From positions 171,218 to 235,217 of the forward strand of contig NZ_AFUE01000007.1 in NCBI RefSeq assembly GCF_000222765.1: a stretch of DNA of 64,000 bases. Direction: 5' to 3'. Numbering within the stretch: position 1 is the first letter of the stretch; each line of letters starts with the position of its first letter. The translations under genes were made by a program, and so were the position numbers. Below, one piece after another: positions 36,038 to 48,252 of this stretch. This DNA comes from Streptococcus cristatus ATCC 51100. Lineage in GTDB: Bacteria; Bacillota; Bacilli; Lactobacillales; Streptococcaceae. The notes below the pieces were generated by a model. It saw only the letters and a program-made list of their open reading frames with translations. It was not told the DNA's origin and ran no database searches.

Positions 36038-36207
36038 CCTATTTTCCTCAATTCATCTGAATGATTTTATTATACCATCAGAAAAAAAGATTGACAATCA
36101 GGAAGAATTTGGGAAAGCTCGTTTGAATTAAAATATATCTTATAATTCAGGAAAATACACTTATCCATCAAAACAATTTCACTTGATTTCTGAATTTCAT
36201 TTGCAGC

Positions 36208-36236
36208 TTTACTTTTTTTCTGAAAAGGTTTACAAT
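36208..36236 (+). promoter_or_regulatory. uspA-type gene promoter
   Basis: TTTACT (36208-36213), a 17-bp spacer and TACAAT (36231-36236). The spacer carries TTTTTTCTGAAAAGG (11/15 to the CodY consensus), a weak match. Confidence 0.5.
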
Positions 36237-36294
36237 ATAAGTGAAGATATAAGAAACTCGAATCTAGTATTCGACAAAAGATGGAGGTAGCTTT

Positions 36295-36750
36295 ATGACT
36301 CAACAAAAATATGAAAATATCATGGTCGCTGTTGACGGCTCTCGCGAAGCAGAACTCGCTTTTGAAAAAGGTGTTAATGTAGCGCTGAGAAATGCTTCTC
36401 GCCTGACGATTGCTCATGTGATTGATACACGGGCTCTCCAAAGCGTCTCAACCTTTGACGCCGAGGTCTACGAAGATCTCCAAGAAGAGGCACAAAAGTT
36501 GATGACAGAGTACAAGGAAAAGGCGCAAAAAGCAGGGGTCAAATACGTTGATGTCGTCATTGAATTGGGCAATCCCAAAACCCTCCTGTCAACTGACATT
36601 CCTGACGAACACAAGGTTGATTTGATTATGGTCGGGGCTACTGGTCTCAATGCCTTTGAACGCCTCCTAGTCGGCTCATCATCTGAATATATCCTCCGCC
36701 ACGCTAAAGTGGACTTACTGGTCGTTCGTGACAAAGAAAAAACATTCTAA
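36295..36750 (+). CDS. Universal stress protein, UspA family
   Basis: A 151-residue UspA-fold protein. The ATP-binding pattern G-x2-G-x9-G-S/T is complete (GATGLNAFERLLVGSSS, near 121-137). It is probably an ATP-binding stress protein. It is divergent from the aminotransferase and monocistronic, ended by the strong terminator at 36803-36836. A GGAGG Shine-Dalgarno is present. Confidence 0.92.
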   Translation: MTQQKYENIMVAVDGSREAELAFEKGVNVALRNASRLTIAHVIDTRALQSVSTFDAEVYEDLQEEAQKLMTEYKEKAQKAGVKYVDVVIELGNPKTLLSTDIPDEHKVDLIMVGATGLNAFERLLVGSSSEYILRHAKVDLLVVRDKEKTF

Positions 36751-36802
36751 ACCCATCAGGTAAGCAGTTCTAATGCCCTGCTTCACCCATAAATGCAAGT
36801 TA

Positions 36803-36836
36803 AAATCCCTCATTAGGTTAGCCTAGTGAGGGATTT
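36803..36836. terminator. Bidirectional terminator between usp and uvrA
   Basis: AAATCCCTCATTAGG / CCTAGTGAGGGATTT, a 15-bp stem with a single G-T position, between convergent genes. Confidence 0.88.
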
Positions 36837-36858
36837 GTGTTTTAAAACGATAACAATC

Positions 36859-39684
36859 TTATTTCAGCTTGCCTTTCAAATACTGACCAGTATAGCTGGC
36901 TGGATTGGCTGCGACTTCTTCTGGTGTACCAGTCGCAATGATCGTACCACCACCGACACCGCCTTCTGGACCTAGGTCGATGATATGATCAGCCGTCTTA
37001 ATAACATCCAAATTGTGCTCGATGACAAGGACTGTATTGCCATCATCCACGAAACGGGCTAAAACCTTGAGCAAACGCGCAATGTCTTCTGTATGAAGCC
37101 CTGTGGTAGGCTCATCCAAGATATAGAAGGACTTGCCAGTCGAGCGCTTGTGGAGTTCGCTGGCCAGCTTCATTCGCTGAGCTTCACCACCTGACAAGGT
37201 TGTGGCTGGTTGCCCCAGAGTCACATAGCCTAGCCCCACGTCTTTGATGGTCTGGAGTTTACGGGCAATCTTGGGAATATGCTGGAAGAATTCTACCGCA
37301 TCATTGACCGTCATGTCCAGAACCTGAGCGATATTCTTCTCCTTGTAGTGGACTTCTAGAGTCTCGCTATTATAGCGGGTACCGTGGCAGACCTCACAGG
37401 CTACATAGACGTCAGGCAGGAAGTGCATCTCAATCTTGATAATCCCATCACCCGAGCAGGCCTCACAGCGGCCGCCCTTGACATTAAAGCTGAAACGGCC
37501 CTTCTTGTAGCCGCGAATCTTGGCTTCATTGGTCTTGGCAAACAGATCGCGAATGTCGTCAAAGACTCCAGTATAGGTAGCTGGATTAGAGCGCGGTGTC
37601 CGGCCAATCGGACTTTGGTCAATATCAATCAATCGATCCACATGCTCAATGCCGCTGATTTTCTTGAACTTACCTGGCTTGGCAGAATTGCGGTTGAGTT
37701 TTTGTGCAATGGCCTTTTTAAGGATAGAGTTGACCAGTGTTGACTTACCAGATCCAGAAACTCCGGTCACAGCGATGAATTTGCCCAAGGGGAATTTAGC
37801 TGAGATATTCTGCAAGTTATTTTCCTGAGCCCCTGTCACTTCAATAAAGCGGCCATTGCCTACACGACGTTCCAATGGTACTGGGATTTCGCGCTTGCCT
37901 GACAGGTATTGGCCTGTGATGGATTTCTTGTTCTTAGCCACCTGTGCAGGAGTACCCGCTGCGACGATTTCACCGCCAAAAACCCCCGCTCCTGGTCCCA
38001 CATCAATCAGCCAGTCAGCCTCCCGCATGGTGTCCTCATCGTGCTCAACTACAATGAGGGTATTACCCAGGTCACGCATCTTCTTTAGACTGGCAATCAG
38101 ACGGTCATTATCACGCTGGTGCAAGCCAATAGAGGGCTCGTCCAGGATATAGAGGACGCCACTCAAGTTCGAGCCGATCTGAGTCGCCAAGCGAATCCGC
38201 TGACTCTCACCTCCTGATAGAGTCCCAGCCGAGCGAGACAAAGTCAGGTAATTAAGGCCAACGTTATTGAGGAAAGTCAGGCGATCATGAATTTCTTTGA
38301 GAATAGGCCGCGCAATAGTAGCTTCATTGTCAGTCAAGTGAAGCTTGTCCAACTGAAGCAAATGATCTGCAATGGACAAGTCTGAAATCTCACCGATGTG
38401 CAAGCCATCTTCGCCGCCAACCTTGACAGAAAGAGCCTGAGGACTGAGTCGATAGCCCTGACAAGCTGCACAGGTCAGCTCATTCATATAAGCCCGCATC
38501 TGTGTCCGAGTAAAATCACTATTGGTCTCATGGTAGCGCCTGTTGATATTGGTGACAACCCCCTCAAAAGGAATATCAATATCACGCACACCGCCAAATT
38601 CATTTTCATAGTGGAAATGGAACTCCCGCCCATCTGAGCCAAAGAAAATCAGCTGCTTTTCTTCCTCAGTCAGCTCCTCAAAAGGCTTGTCCATATCAAT
38701 GCCAAAGGCTGCCATGGCCTGCTCCAGCATCTGCGGATAATAGTTGGAGGAGATGGGATTCCAAGGCGCTAGCGCTCCTTCGCGCAAGGTCTTGCCAGCA
38801 TCCGGCACAACCACATCTAGATCCACCTCAAGCTTAACCCCCAGACCATCACAGTCCGGACAGGAGCCAAAAGGCGCATTAAAAGAAAAGAGGCGTGGCT
38901 CTAGCTCTGGCACCGTAAAGCCACAGACTGGGCAGGCATAGTGCTCAGAAAAGAGCAGCTCTTGACCGTCCATGGTATCAATCACCACATAACCCTCAGC
39001 AATCCGTAGAGCTGCTTCGACCGAGTCAAAGAGGCGGCTGCGCACCCCTTCCTTTATGACAATTCTGTCCACCACGACTTCAATATCATGCTGCTTGCTC
39101 TTAGAAAGCTCTGGCACTTCTGTTACATCATAGACATCGCCATCCACGCGCACCCGGACATAACCGTCCTTCTGAATCTTGTCAAAAACGGTCTTATGCT
39201 GGCCCTTTTTCTTGCGGATGACCGGCGCCAAAATCTGCAGTCGCTGACGCTCGGGCAATTCTAAAACCTTGTCGACAATCTGCTCAACAGACGAAGCCTT
39301 GATAGCCCCGTGGCCGTTGATACAGTAAGGCGTTCCGACACGAGCATAGAGCAGGCGCAGGTAGTCATTGATTTCGGTAGCTGTTCCCACTGTTGAGCGG
39401 GGGTTTTTGCTGGTCGTCTTCTGGTCAATGGAAATAGCCGGGCTGAGACCATCAATCGAGTCCACATCTGGCTTTTCCATGTTGCCCAAAAACTGCCGAG
39501 CATAGGCCGATAGGCTCTCAACGTAACGGCGTTGTCCCTCAGCGTAAAGGGTGTCAAAAGCCAGACTGGACTTGCCCGAACCAGACAGACCAGTTACCAC
39601 GACCAGCTTGTCTCGGGGAATTTCCACATCAATATTTTTTAAATTATGAGCTCGCGCTCCATGAATCACAATTTTATCTTGCAT
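36859..39684 (-). CDS. uvrA: Excinuclease ABC subunit A
   Basis: A 941-residue UvrA, the damage-recognition ATPase of nucleotide excision repair. It has two ABC modules: Walker [10 protein letters not shown] near 33 and GVSGSGKST near 643; signatures LSGGESQR and LSGGEAQR; Walker [10 protein letters not shown] and ILDEPTTGL. Zinc-finger cysteines are visible in CPVCGF and CEACSGDG...CEVC. Full length. Confidence 0.98.
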   Translation of the reverse strand: MQDKIVIHGARAHNLKNIDVEIPRDKLVVVTGLSGSGKSSLAFDTLYAEGQRRYVESLSAYARQFLGNMEKPDVDSIDGLSPAISIDQKTTSKNPRSTVGTATEINDYLRLLYARVGTPYCINGHGAIKASSVEQIVDKVLELPERQRLQILAPVIRKKKGQHKTVFDKIQKDGYVRVRVDGDVYDVTEVPELSKSKQHDIEVVVDRIVIKEGVRSRLFDSVEAALRIAEGYVVIDTMDGQELLFSEHYACPVCGFTVPELEPRLFSFNAPFGSCPDCDGLGVKLEVDLDVVVPDAGKTLREGALAPWNPISSNYYPQMLEQAMAAFGIDMDKPFEELTEEEKQLIFFGSDGREFHFHYENEFGGVRDIDIPFEGVVTNINRRYHETNSDFTRTQMRAYMNELTCAACQGYRLSPQALSVKVGGEDGLHIGEISDLSIADHLLQLDKLHLTDNEATIARPILKEIHDRLTFLNNVGLNYLTLSRSAGTLSGGESQRIRLATQIGSNLSGVLYILDEPSIGLHQRDNDRLIASLKKMRDLGNTLIVVEHDEDTMREADWLIDVGPGAGVFGGEIVAAGTPAQVAKNKKSITGQYLSGKREIPVPLERRVGNGRFIEVTGAQENNLQNISAKFPLGKFIAVTGVSGSGKSTLVNSILKKAIAQKLNRNSAKPGKFKKISGIEHVDRLIDIDQSPIGRTPRSNPATYTGVFDDIRDLFAKTNEAKIRGYKKGRFSFNVKGGRCEACSGDGIIKIEMHFLPDVYVACEVCHGTRYNSETLEVHYKEKNIAQVLDMTVNDAVEFFQHIPKIARKLQTIKDVGLGYVTLGQPATTLSGGEAQRMKLASELHKRSTGKSFYILDEPTTGLHTEDIARLLKVLARFVDDGNTVLVIEHNLDVIKTADHIIDLGPEGGVGGGTIIATGTPEEVAANPASYTGQYLKGKLK

Positions 39685-39806
39685 CTAGTCCACACTTTAC
39701 CTTTAAACTTCTTCTATTATAGCAAATTTTTCTGCAAACTTTTGCCCAAAAGACTAGAATTTGTAGTATAATAGGACGGTGCTTATAAACGATTCTAGGA
39801 GGAGAT

Positions 39807-40751
39807 ATGAAACAAGTATTTTTATCAACAACAACCGAGTTCAAGGAAATTGATACACTTGAATCGGGAACTTGGATCAATATGGTCAATCCTTCCCAGA
39901 ACGAATCTTTAGAAATCGCAAACGCCTTTGGCATTGACATAGCTGACCTACGAGCACCGCTCGATGCCGAAGAAATGTCTCGTGTCACCATTGAGGATGA
40001 GTACACACTGATCATCGTAGACGTACCCATCACTGAGGAGCGGAATAATCAGACTTACTATGTTACTATTCCGCTCGGTATTATCATCACAGAAGAAGCC
40101 ATCATCACGACTTGCTTGGAAAAATTGCCCCTGCTCGATATTTTCATCAATCGACAACTGCGCAACTTTTACACCTTCATGCGATCACGTTTTATCTTTC
40201 AGATTCTCTACCGCAATGCCGAGCTCTATCTGACAGCCCTGCGCTCCATTGACCGCAAGAGCGAGCAGATTGAGAGCCAGCTGCACCAATCAACTCGAAA
40301 TGAAGAACTGATTGAGCTCATGGAGCTGGAAAAGACCATCGTCTATTTCAAAGCCTCCCTCAAGACAAATGAGCGCGTGATTAAGAAACTGACCAGCTCT
40401 ACCAGCAATATTAAGAAATACTTGGAAGATGAGGATTTGCTGGAAGATACCCTGATTGAGACCCAGCAGGCCATCGAGATGGCTGATATTTACGGAAACA
40501 TCCTCCACAGCATGACAGATACTTTTGCGTCCATTATTTCCAACAACCAGAATAATGTCATGAAGACACTTGCTCTGGTAACCGTTGTTATGTCTATCCC
40601 GACCATGCTCTTCTCAGCCTACGGGATGAACTTCAAAGATAATGAACTGCCTCTAAACGGCGAGCCAAATGCCTTCTGGATTATCATGTTTATCGCCTTT
40701 GCTCTGAGCGGCTCTCTAACCCTCTACCTCTTCCATAAAAAATTATTCTAA
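39807..40751 (+). CDS. corA: CorA-family magnesium transporter
   Basis: A 314-residue 2-TM-GxN channel. A long cytoplasmic helical domain is followed by two C-terminal membrane helices, with the pore signature YGMNF between them (near 273). It is probably a Mg2+ influx channel. AGGAGGAG precedes the ATG. It is followed 18 bp later by the DUF1129 gene. Confidence 0.93.
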   Translation: MKQVFLSTTTEFKEIDTLESGTWINMVNPSQNESLEIANAFGIDIADLRAPLDAEEMSRVTIEDEYTLIIVDVPITEERNNQTYYVTIPLGIIITEEAIITTCLEKLPLLDIFINRQLRNFYTFMRSRFIFQILYRNAELYLTALRSIDRKSEQIESQLHQSTRNEELIELMELEKTIVYFKASLKTNERVIKKLTSSTSNIKKYLEDEDLLEDTLIETQQAIEMADIYGNILHSMTDTFASIISNNQNNVMKTLALVTVVMSIPTMLFSAYGMNFKDNELPLNGEPNAFWIIMFIAFALSGSLTLYLFHKKLF

Positions 40752-40769
40752 CCACCAGAAAGGACGCTT

Positions 40770-41444
40770 ATGTCACAAATAGTATCAGACAAACTAACTA
40801 AGAAAAACAAGGAATTTCTCCACATTGCTACTCATCAACTCCTCAAAGATGGCAAATCCGATGAAGAAGTGAAGGCAATCTTGGAGGAAATTATTCCAAA
40901 CATTTTAGAAAATCAAGCCAAGGGTATCCCTGCCCGTGCTCTCTATGGGGCACCAACTTACTGGGCTTCTTCTCTCACTGCTAAGGAGCGCTATGATGCC
41001 GAGCATCCCAAGCAAAATGATGATCCAAAATGGATGATGCTGGATTCCGTCCTCTTCATTTTCGGTTTCTTCACCGTTCTGACTTCCATCGTCAATTTGG
41101 CATCTTCTAAACCCTCTGTTTACGGCATGACGACACTTGTCTTTGGTAGTATTGTCGGTGGTCTCGCTTTCTACGCCCTCTATCATTTCGTTTACCGTTT
41201 TTACGGACCAGACACTGACCGTAGCCAGCGTCCACATCTGCTCAAATCTATCCTTATCATGCTAGTAGCTATTGCTCTTTGGACCCTTTCAATTGTTGGT
41301 TCTAGCCTATTGCCCGACTCTCTCAACCCACATTTGTCAAATATCGTCGTTGCCATCATCGGAGGGATCACCCTAGCACTTCGTTTCTACCTCAAGAAAC
41401 GCTTCAATATCAAGAGTGCAACCATGGGGCCAGCCAAATATTAA
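40770..41444 (+). CDS. DUF1129 family membrane protein
   Basis: A 224-residue protein. A soluble N-terminus (LTKKNKEFLHIATHQLL) with the KGIPARALYGAPTYWA motif is followed by four membrane segments. This matches the DUF1129 family, whose role is not known. It is co-transcribed with corA, so a link to cation homeostasis is possible but unproven. Confidence 0.82.
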   Translation: MSQIVSDKLTKKNKEFLHIATHQLLKDGKSDEEVKAILEEIIPNILENQAKGIPARALYGAPTYWASSLTAKERYDAEHPKQNDDPKWMMLDSVLFIFGFFTVLTSIVNLASSKPSVYGMTTLVFGSIVGGLAFYALYHFVYRFYGPDTDRSQRPHLLKSILIMLVAIALWTLSIVGSSLLPDSLNPHLSNIVVAIIGGITLALRFYLKKRFNIKSATMGPAKY

Positions 41445-41454
41445 GCAGCATAGA

Positions 41455-41478
41455 AAAAGAGGTTTTATGACCTCTTTT
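41455..41478. terminator. Bidirectional terminator
   Basis: Perfect 9-bp stem AAAAGAGGT / ACCTCTTTT, loop TTTATG, between convergent genes. Confidence 0.85.
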
Positions 41479-41481
41479 ATT

Positions 41482-41985
41482 TTACTCTTTTGAAAAGTAT
41501 AATACCAACTCATCGTTATTCTCGCACGAAGCATAGGGCGCGAGTGGCTGATTTTGAAACCAAACTCCTGACCCATCTGGCATATAACCGCGACCTACAT
41601 ACAGTCGTTGTGCTGGACCATAGCCTTTATGTAGCCCAACACCCAAGCTGACCACATCTGAATAATGCTGCGCTACTTGCTCTGCTTTGTCCAATAAAGC
41701 TGTGCCAATTCCTCGCTTTTGGAAACTTTCAAAAACATTAAAATCCGTTAACTCAGGATAAAGACCAGCAAAAGGCCCATGCTTTGCCAATGGGATGACT
41801 GTAATGTAGCCAGCCAAAAATTCCCCAACAACCGCCACCAAAACTTGGCGCTCACCCGCCTCTTGCTCCAGAAAGTAGTTTTTTAAAATCTCTCTCCGAT
41901 CAGGCCATCCTTGCTGGATAAAAGCATTCGATAAGCCTTCAATATCCTCAAAAAGCATCTTTCTGATGGCTAGTTCTTCTGTCAT
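41482..41985 (-). CDS. GNAT-family N-acetyltransferase
   Basis: A 167-residue GNAT protein. The acetyl-CoA motif appears as FQKRGIGTALLDKAE near 90 and the C-terminal GPAQRLYVGRGY near 125. The substrate is unknown. It is a single gene between terminators. Confidence 0.87.
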   Translation of the reverse strand: MTEELAIRKMLFEDIEGLSNAFIQQGWPDRREILKNYFLEQEAGERQVLVAVVGEFLAGYITVIPLAKHGPFAGLYPELTDFNVFESFQKRGIGTALLDKAEQVAQHYSDVVSLGVGLHKGYGPAQRLYVGRGYMPDGSGVWFQNQPLAPYASCENNDELVLYFSKE

Positions 41986-42057
41986 GGCAAACCTCCCATA
42001 TCTTGATAGTTTCTTCTATTATAGCACTGTCCCTTTCTATCATCAAGATAGCAAAAA

Positions 42058-42076
42058 TCCCTGCTAGAAGCAGGGA
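42058..42076 (-). terminator. rpsF operon terminator
   Basis: TCCCTGC / GCAGGGA stem with a T run on the minus strand, downstream of rpsR. Confidence 0.87.
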
Positions 42077-42082
42077 CTCTCA

Positions 42083-42322
42083 TTAGTCTTCATTTACGAA
42101 AGGCATCAAAGCCATTACGCGAGCGCGTTTGATAGCTGTTGTTACTTTACGTTGGTTTTTAGCTGAAGTTCCTGTTACACGACGAGGAAGGATTTTCCCA
42201 CGTTCTGAAACGAAACGGCTAAGAAGCTCAGTATCTTTGTAATCAACATATTCAATCTTGTTTGCTGCGATGTAATCAACTTTTTTACGGCGTTTGAATC
42301 CGCCACGACGTTGTTGAGCCAT
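42083..42322 (-). CDS. rpsR: 30S ribosomal protein S18
   Basis: A 79-residue S18 that forms a heterodimer with S6 on the platform of the 30S subunit. [16 protein letters not shown] and the [17 protein letters not shown] segment are typical. It is the third gene of rpsF-ssb-rpsR. Confidence 0.97.
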   Translation of the reverse strand: MAQQRRGGFKRRKKVDYIAANKIEYVDYKDTELLSRFVSERGKILPRRVTGTSAKNQRKVTTAIKRARVMALMPFVNED

Positions 42323-42362
42323 GTTATTCTCCTTTATATTATAGTTCTAGTTTTGTCCATTA

Positions 42363-42857
42363 TTAGAATGGTAAATCATCGTCCGAGATGTCCATCGGGT
42401 TTGAATTGCCGAATGGGCTTTCATCACGAGAAAAATTCGGTACTTGGTTGAATGAGTCAGCATTACCATAGCTTGGTGCAGAATTTCCACCGAAGCCACC
42501 GCCACCAAAGCCAGCTGAAGGCTGCCCTTCACGGCTTGCACGACTTTCCAGAAGCTGGAAGTTGTCTGCAACGACTTCTGTGACATAGACACGCTGGCCT
42601 TGCTGATTGTCGTAGTTACGAGTCTGAATGCGACCAGTAATCCCGATTAGAGCGCCTTTTTTGGCCCAATTAGCAAGGTTTTCTGCCTGCTGACGCCAGA
42701 TAACAACATTGATAAAGTCCGCTTCACGCTCACCACTTTGATTTTTAAAGTTGCGATTAACAGCCAGAGTAAAGGTTGCGACCGCTTGGTTTTGCGGTGT
42801 ATAGCGAAGTTCAGCATCACGGGTCATACGTCCCACAAGTACAACGTTATTAATCAT
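42363..42857 (-). CDS. ssb: Single-stranded DNA-binding protein
   Basis: A 164-residue SSB. The OB-fold covers 1-105 ([20 protein letters not shown]). A Gly-rich flexible linker follows, and the acidic tip DISDDDLPF recruits partner proteins. Its place between rpsF and rpsR marks the main replicative SSB. Confidence 0.97.
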   Translation of the reverse strand: MINNVVLVGRMTRDAELRYTPQNQAVATFTLAVNRNFKNQSGEREADFINVVIWRQQAENLANWAKKGALIGITGRIQTRNYDNQQGQRVYVTEVVADNFQLLESRASREGQPSAGFGGGGFGGNSAPSYGNADSFNQVPNFSRDESPFGNSNPMDISDDDLPF

Positions 42858-42868
42858 AATTTACCTTC

Positions 42869-43159
42869 TTAAGCGTCAAGTTTGACGATCATGTGACGAA
42901 GAATGTCAGCGTTGATTTTTGAAAGACGGTCAAACTCTTTAAGAGCTGCATCGTCGTTTGCTTCAACGTTAACGATGTGGTAAAGTCCTTCACGGAAATC
43001 TTGGATTTCGTATGCAAGACGACGTTTTTCCCAGTCTTTTGATTCAACAACAGTTGCACCGTTGTCAGTCAAGATAGAGTCAAAGCGTGCTACCAAAGCG
43101 TTTTTAGCTCCTTCTTCAATGTTTGGACGAATAATATAAAGAATTTCGTATTTAGCCAT
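42869..43159 (-). CDS. rpsF: 30S ribosomal protein S6
   Basis: A 96-residue S6 ([36 protein letters not shown]). It is the first gene of the operon, with a perfect AGGAGGAA Shine-Dalgarno. Confidence 0.97.
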   Translation of the reverse strand: MAKYEILYIIRPNIEEGAKNALVARFDSILTDNGATVVESKDWEKRRLAYEIQDFREGLYHIVNVEANDDAALKEFDRLSKINADILRHMIVKLDA

Positions 43160-43262
43160 TGATATGTTCCTCCTTTTGGTCTAATGACCCCAAGACGTTG
43201 CAAGGGGTAAGTGAGGTTCACTCACAAATAATAATTATACTAGATTTTCCAGCAAATAGCAA
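43160..43262 (-). promoter_or_regulatory. rpsF promoter and candidate S6:S18 leader
   Basis: Promoter TTGCTA (43257-43262), a 17-bp spacer and TATAAT (43234-43239). The leader contains two hairpins: GTGAG/CTCAC (43211-43225) and ACCCC/GGGGT (43187-43208). Firmicutes have an S6:S18-binding leader at this place. I infer membership from position only. Confidence 0.55.
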
Positions 43263-43335
43263 GAATAAATTTCGCTTTTCTTTGAATGATCTGCCAAAGC
43301 ATTTTATCAGCTAGATAAAGCATAGCATCCACTGA

Positions 43336-45332
<1,997 letters not shown>

Positions 45333-45343
<11 letters not shown>

Positions 45344-46280
45344 CAGGCAATTCCTTCGTTTTGGAGACAATCAGACGGTACTGATCCGCAAAGAGGGGCA
45401 CCAAGTCTTCCAAGTTCTCTTCAAGGCAGAGAACCTTGACATTAGGACCAGCGTCCATGGTGAAATAACAACGACGCCCCTGGTCTCGGAGCTGGCGAAC
45501 AAAATCCATCGCAGCATAGCTTTCCTCCGTCAGATAAGTAAATGGAGGCGTGGCTGTCTCTGTCGTTGCATGCATCCGCAGGGCATTCTCCTCGGTCAAC
45601 TGCCCAACTTTCTCAAAATCATTGTCCTTTAAGTAGGCCAGCATATCCTGATAGTCCTGAGCTGACTGGTCAATCCAAGCCTGAAAATCTTTGGAAGTTT
45701 CAGAACAAAGTTGCATGCCAAGTCGACTAGAAATCGGCTTTTTCTCATCATGAAGCACCAACATAATCATGGCTAGCTTAAGGTCGGTTTGCACAGGATA
45801 AATCGCTCCGCTATCCTTGTCCCATGCTGCCAAAGGACCAAAAAAGGAGCGGGCTGACGAACCTGAAGCAAACTTGGCCAACTGAGCCAGCTCCTCGGTA
45901 TTGTAATTTGTTTCAAAATAAGCATCACAGGCCTTGACCAAAGCAGATAAGCCACTGGAACTAGAGGATAAACCTGCTGCTGTCGGCATATTGTTACTGG
46001 TATCAATCCGCACCCAATCACTTGGCTCCGTCCGAAAACGATCAATAATCCGACTGACCTTAGCATGCTCTTCTGGGCTTTGCAGTTGCCCATCGATATA
46101 AAATTCATCGCCAGCAGCCTCAGCCGAAAGCGGACTTAACTGGGTTTGGGTGTACATATTCTCTAAAGTCAAGGAAATACTGCTAGTGGAAGGAATCATC
46201 CGCTCAGCATCTGCCTTGCCCCAATACTTGACAATAGCAATATTGGCGTAAGACTTGACACTTACAGGCTTTCTATCCAT
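45333..46280 (-). CDS. mvaD: Diphosphomevalonate decarboxylase
   Basis: A 315-residue GHMP-family decarboxylase. It has SYANIAIVKYWGK at 10-22, NNMPTAAGLSSSSSG near 97 and a C-terminal MDAGPNVKVL. It forms IPP from diphosphomevalonate. It overlaps mvaK1 by 19 bases. Confidence 0.96.
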
Positions 46281-47140
46281 ATATTGCTGGCTCCTTTCTC
46301 TCTCAAAAGACGGGCTAGGTCTTCCGCCTCTTTCTTTTCTTTGATTAGCACAATCACGCAGCCGCCTAGGCCACCGCCGCTCATTTTGGCTCCAAGAGCC
46401 CCATTTTCAAGCGCAAGCTCGACCAAGTCATCAGATAGCTGGCAAGAAACTCCCAACTGGGCTAGTTTGCCGTGAGCCTTGGTCATGGCCTGTCCCATGG
46501 TTAGCAAATCCTTGAGATGGATCGCCTTTTCAACGATTTTTGTCAGATTTCCCAGCTCCTGTAAGAGGGGCAGAGCCTCCTGACCTAAGCTTTCCACCTT
46601 TTTGATAGCTTCCCGCGTATGTCCGTGAATACCCGTATCCGCAATCAGCAGATGAGCATCCAAATCTAACTCGATTTCTGAAAATCCGACATTACGGATA
46701 AACTTGATGGCTACATCACTAAGGCAGGTCTTGGCATCCAGACCGCTTGGATTCATATGGGCAATCATCTCTGCTCGATTGGCCAGAATTTCCAGTGTCT
46801 CATGATCCAAGGCTTCTTCGAAGTAGTCAAAAACTGCACGAATGGCTGCAATACTGACAGCCGCAGACGAACCCATGCCCCGCTTTTCTGGCACCATGGA
46901 ATTCACCTGGCAACGAATCTGAGCACCTTGCTTCCCTAAGTGCTCCAGACAGGCAAAAACAGCCATGGACAAGGTATCTTCCTCATAGAGAGTCCAAGGC
47001 TTCTCAGAAGGAAATACCTGACAAGTCACTTCGATATTATTGAGAGGCAAAGCCAAGGCTGGATAGCCATAGACCACCGAATGCTCCCCCATCAGAATAA
47101 TCTTGCTATGTGCCTTGCCGACACCCTTCTCTTTTGTCAT
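46262..47140 (-). CDS. mvaK1: Mevalonate kinase
   Basis: A 292-residue GHMP kinase. It has AHSKIILMGEHSVVYGYPAL at 10-29, PEKRGMGSSAAVS near 88 and MSGGGLGGCVIVL near 256. It is the first gene of mvaK1-mvaD-mvaK2-fni. All four reading frames overlap, so translation is tightly coupled. No strong promoter is obvious in the 180-bp upstream gap, apart from AT-rich -10-like TATATTAAAAT. Confidence 0.96.
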   Translation of the reverse strand: MTKEKGVGKAHSKIILMGEHSVVYGYPALALPLNNIEVTCQVFPSEKPWTLYEEDTLSMAVFACLEHLGKQGAQIRCQVNSMVPEKRGMGSSAAVSIAAIRAVFDYFEEALDHETLEILANRAEMIAHMNPSGLDAKTCLSDVAIKFIRNVGFSEIELDLDAHLLIADTGIHGHTREAIKKVESLGQEALPLLQELGNLTKIVEKAIHLKDLLTMGQAMTKAHGKLAQLGVSCQLSDDLVELALENGALGAKMSGGGLGGCVIVLIKEKKEAEDLARLLREKGASNIWIESL

Positions 47141-47245
47141 ATTTTCTCTCTATTTCTTCCTTCTATCTTCTATATTTTAATATACTTTTGGAAAAAAAGC
47201 GATCTTTTCCTATCTTGACTGACAAAGTCACGTTAAGCAGTCAAA

Positions 47246-47268
47246 AACTCCAAGCAAAAGCCGGAGTT
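47246..47268 (-). terminator. Serine-hydrolase gene terminator
   Basis: AACTCC / GGAGTT stem followed by TTTTTGA on the minus strand. A second hairpin TAGCCTC/GAGGCTA (47301-47322) overlaps the stop codon. Confidence 0.65.
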
Positions 47269-47319
47269 CTGTCCTATTTCATCATCAGTGACAGGCCTTT
47301 AGCCTCGGTAGGGAGGAGG

Positions 47320-48252
47320 CTACCACTCTTTTCTGATTAGATCCATCAGTTCATTGCGGTCTAAAATCCACTGGGCACGCTCATCCTTTTCATAGGTGCG
47401 ATTGGAAAGAAAGATTGCAGCTTTCTGTTCTGCCCGATTATACATGATAAAAGTACCCGTATAGCCAGTATGATCTAGCCATTCCCCTTCCAAATTCCAA
47501 GCTAGACTGCGTGTCTTGCCCGGCTCTAGAGCAAAGTTTTGGCTCAATTTCTCTGCAAATCCATCTCGCAAATAATGCTCTAAAAAAATCTGCAAATCCT
47601 CAAGTCTTGAAAAAAGCCCGGCACTTCCAGCATGCTGGCCTAGGACACGCGCTTTGGGATCATGAACCACTCCCGCTTTCACGCCACGAACAGTCGGCAC
47701 CGCAGAAGCTACTGGCCCAAAGCTAGTGTTCTTCATCGCCCACGGCTTAAAAATCTTTTCTTCAAATAACTTGTCCAAATCCTCCCCATACAGCTCCTCC
47801 AGCATAAAGCCCAGCAGGAGAAAATTAACATCTGTATAATGGAAGCTTTTGTCATCCAGCACTGTCAAGCTATTGAGGGCCACCTTTAATTCTTGAGCAT
47901 CGAGCCTATCCCGATTGGGAATAAAGGGATCTAGCCCAGAGGTATGGGACAACAACTGGCGCAGAGTCACCCGATCATCATGAAAGGCTGGATAGTATTG
48001 TCGCAAAGGCGCATCGATATCCAAGTCACCAGTCTGAAACAAAAATGCCACCAAGGTTCCTACGCCAACCACCTTACTAACACTGGCCAGATCATAAACC
48101 AAACCTGCTCGCGTTGCTGATTGATTGGCCGGGTCTGCCAAGCCCAGATAAAAACTCTGCCAGCGGCCATCACGATAAAGAGACAAACTAGCCCCAGGAT
48201 AAAGCCCCGCAGCAAGCTGCTGATCTATCTTTTCTAAAATCCGCTGGGTCAT
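47320..48252 (-). CDS. Serine hydrolase, beta-lactamase/PBP-like (class C fold)
   Basis: A 310-residue penicillin-recognising-fold hydrolase. The active-site motifs are Ser57-x-x-Lys60 (ASVSKV), a YTDVN element near 139 in the YxN position and HTGYTG near 267 in the KTG position. It lacks a signal peptide or anchor, so it is probably cytoplasmic. The natural substrate is unknown; esterase or D-amidase activity is possible. It overlaps cppA by 4 bases. Confidence 0.88.
   Translation of the reverse strand: MTQRILEKIDQQLAAGLYPGASLSLYRDGRWQSFYLGLADPANQSATRAGLVYDLASVSKVVGVGTLVAFLFQTGDLDIDAPLRQYYPAFHDDRVTLRQLLSHTSGLDPFIPNRDRLDAQELKVALNSLTVLDDKSFHYTDVNFLLLGFMLEELYGEDLDKLFEEKIFKPWAMKNTSFGPVASAVPTVRGVKAGVVHDPKARVLGQHAGSAGLFSRLEDLQIFLEHYLRDGFAEKLSQNFALEPGKTRSLAWNLEGEWLDHTGYTGTFIMYNRAEQKAAIFLSNRTYEKDERAQWILDRNELMDLIRKEW

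Noticed and set aside
36214-36228. CodY box in the usp promoter
   Set aside because: Only 11 of 15 positions match in an A/T-rich region, which is near chance level; it is mentioned but not claimed.
36070-36441. 123-residue minus-strand ORF between the aminotransferase and the usp gene
   Set aside because: It overlaps the usp coding start and promoter, has no Shine-Dalgarno and no plausible protein character.
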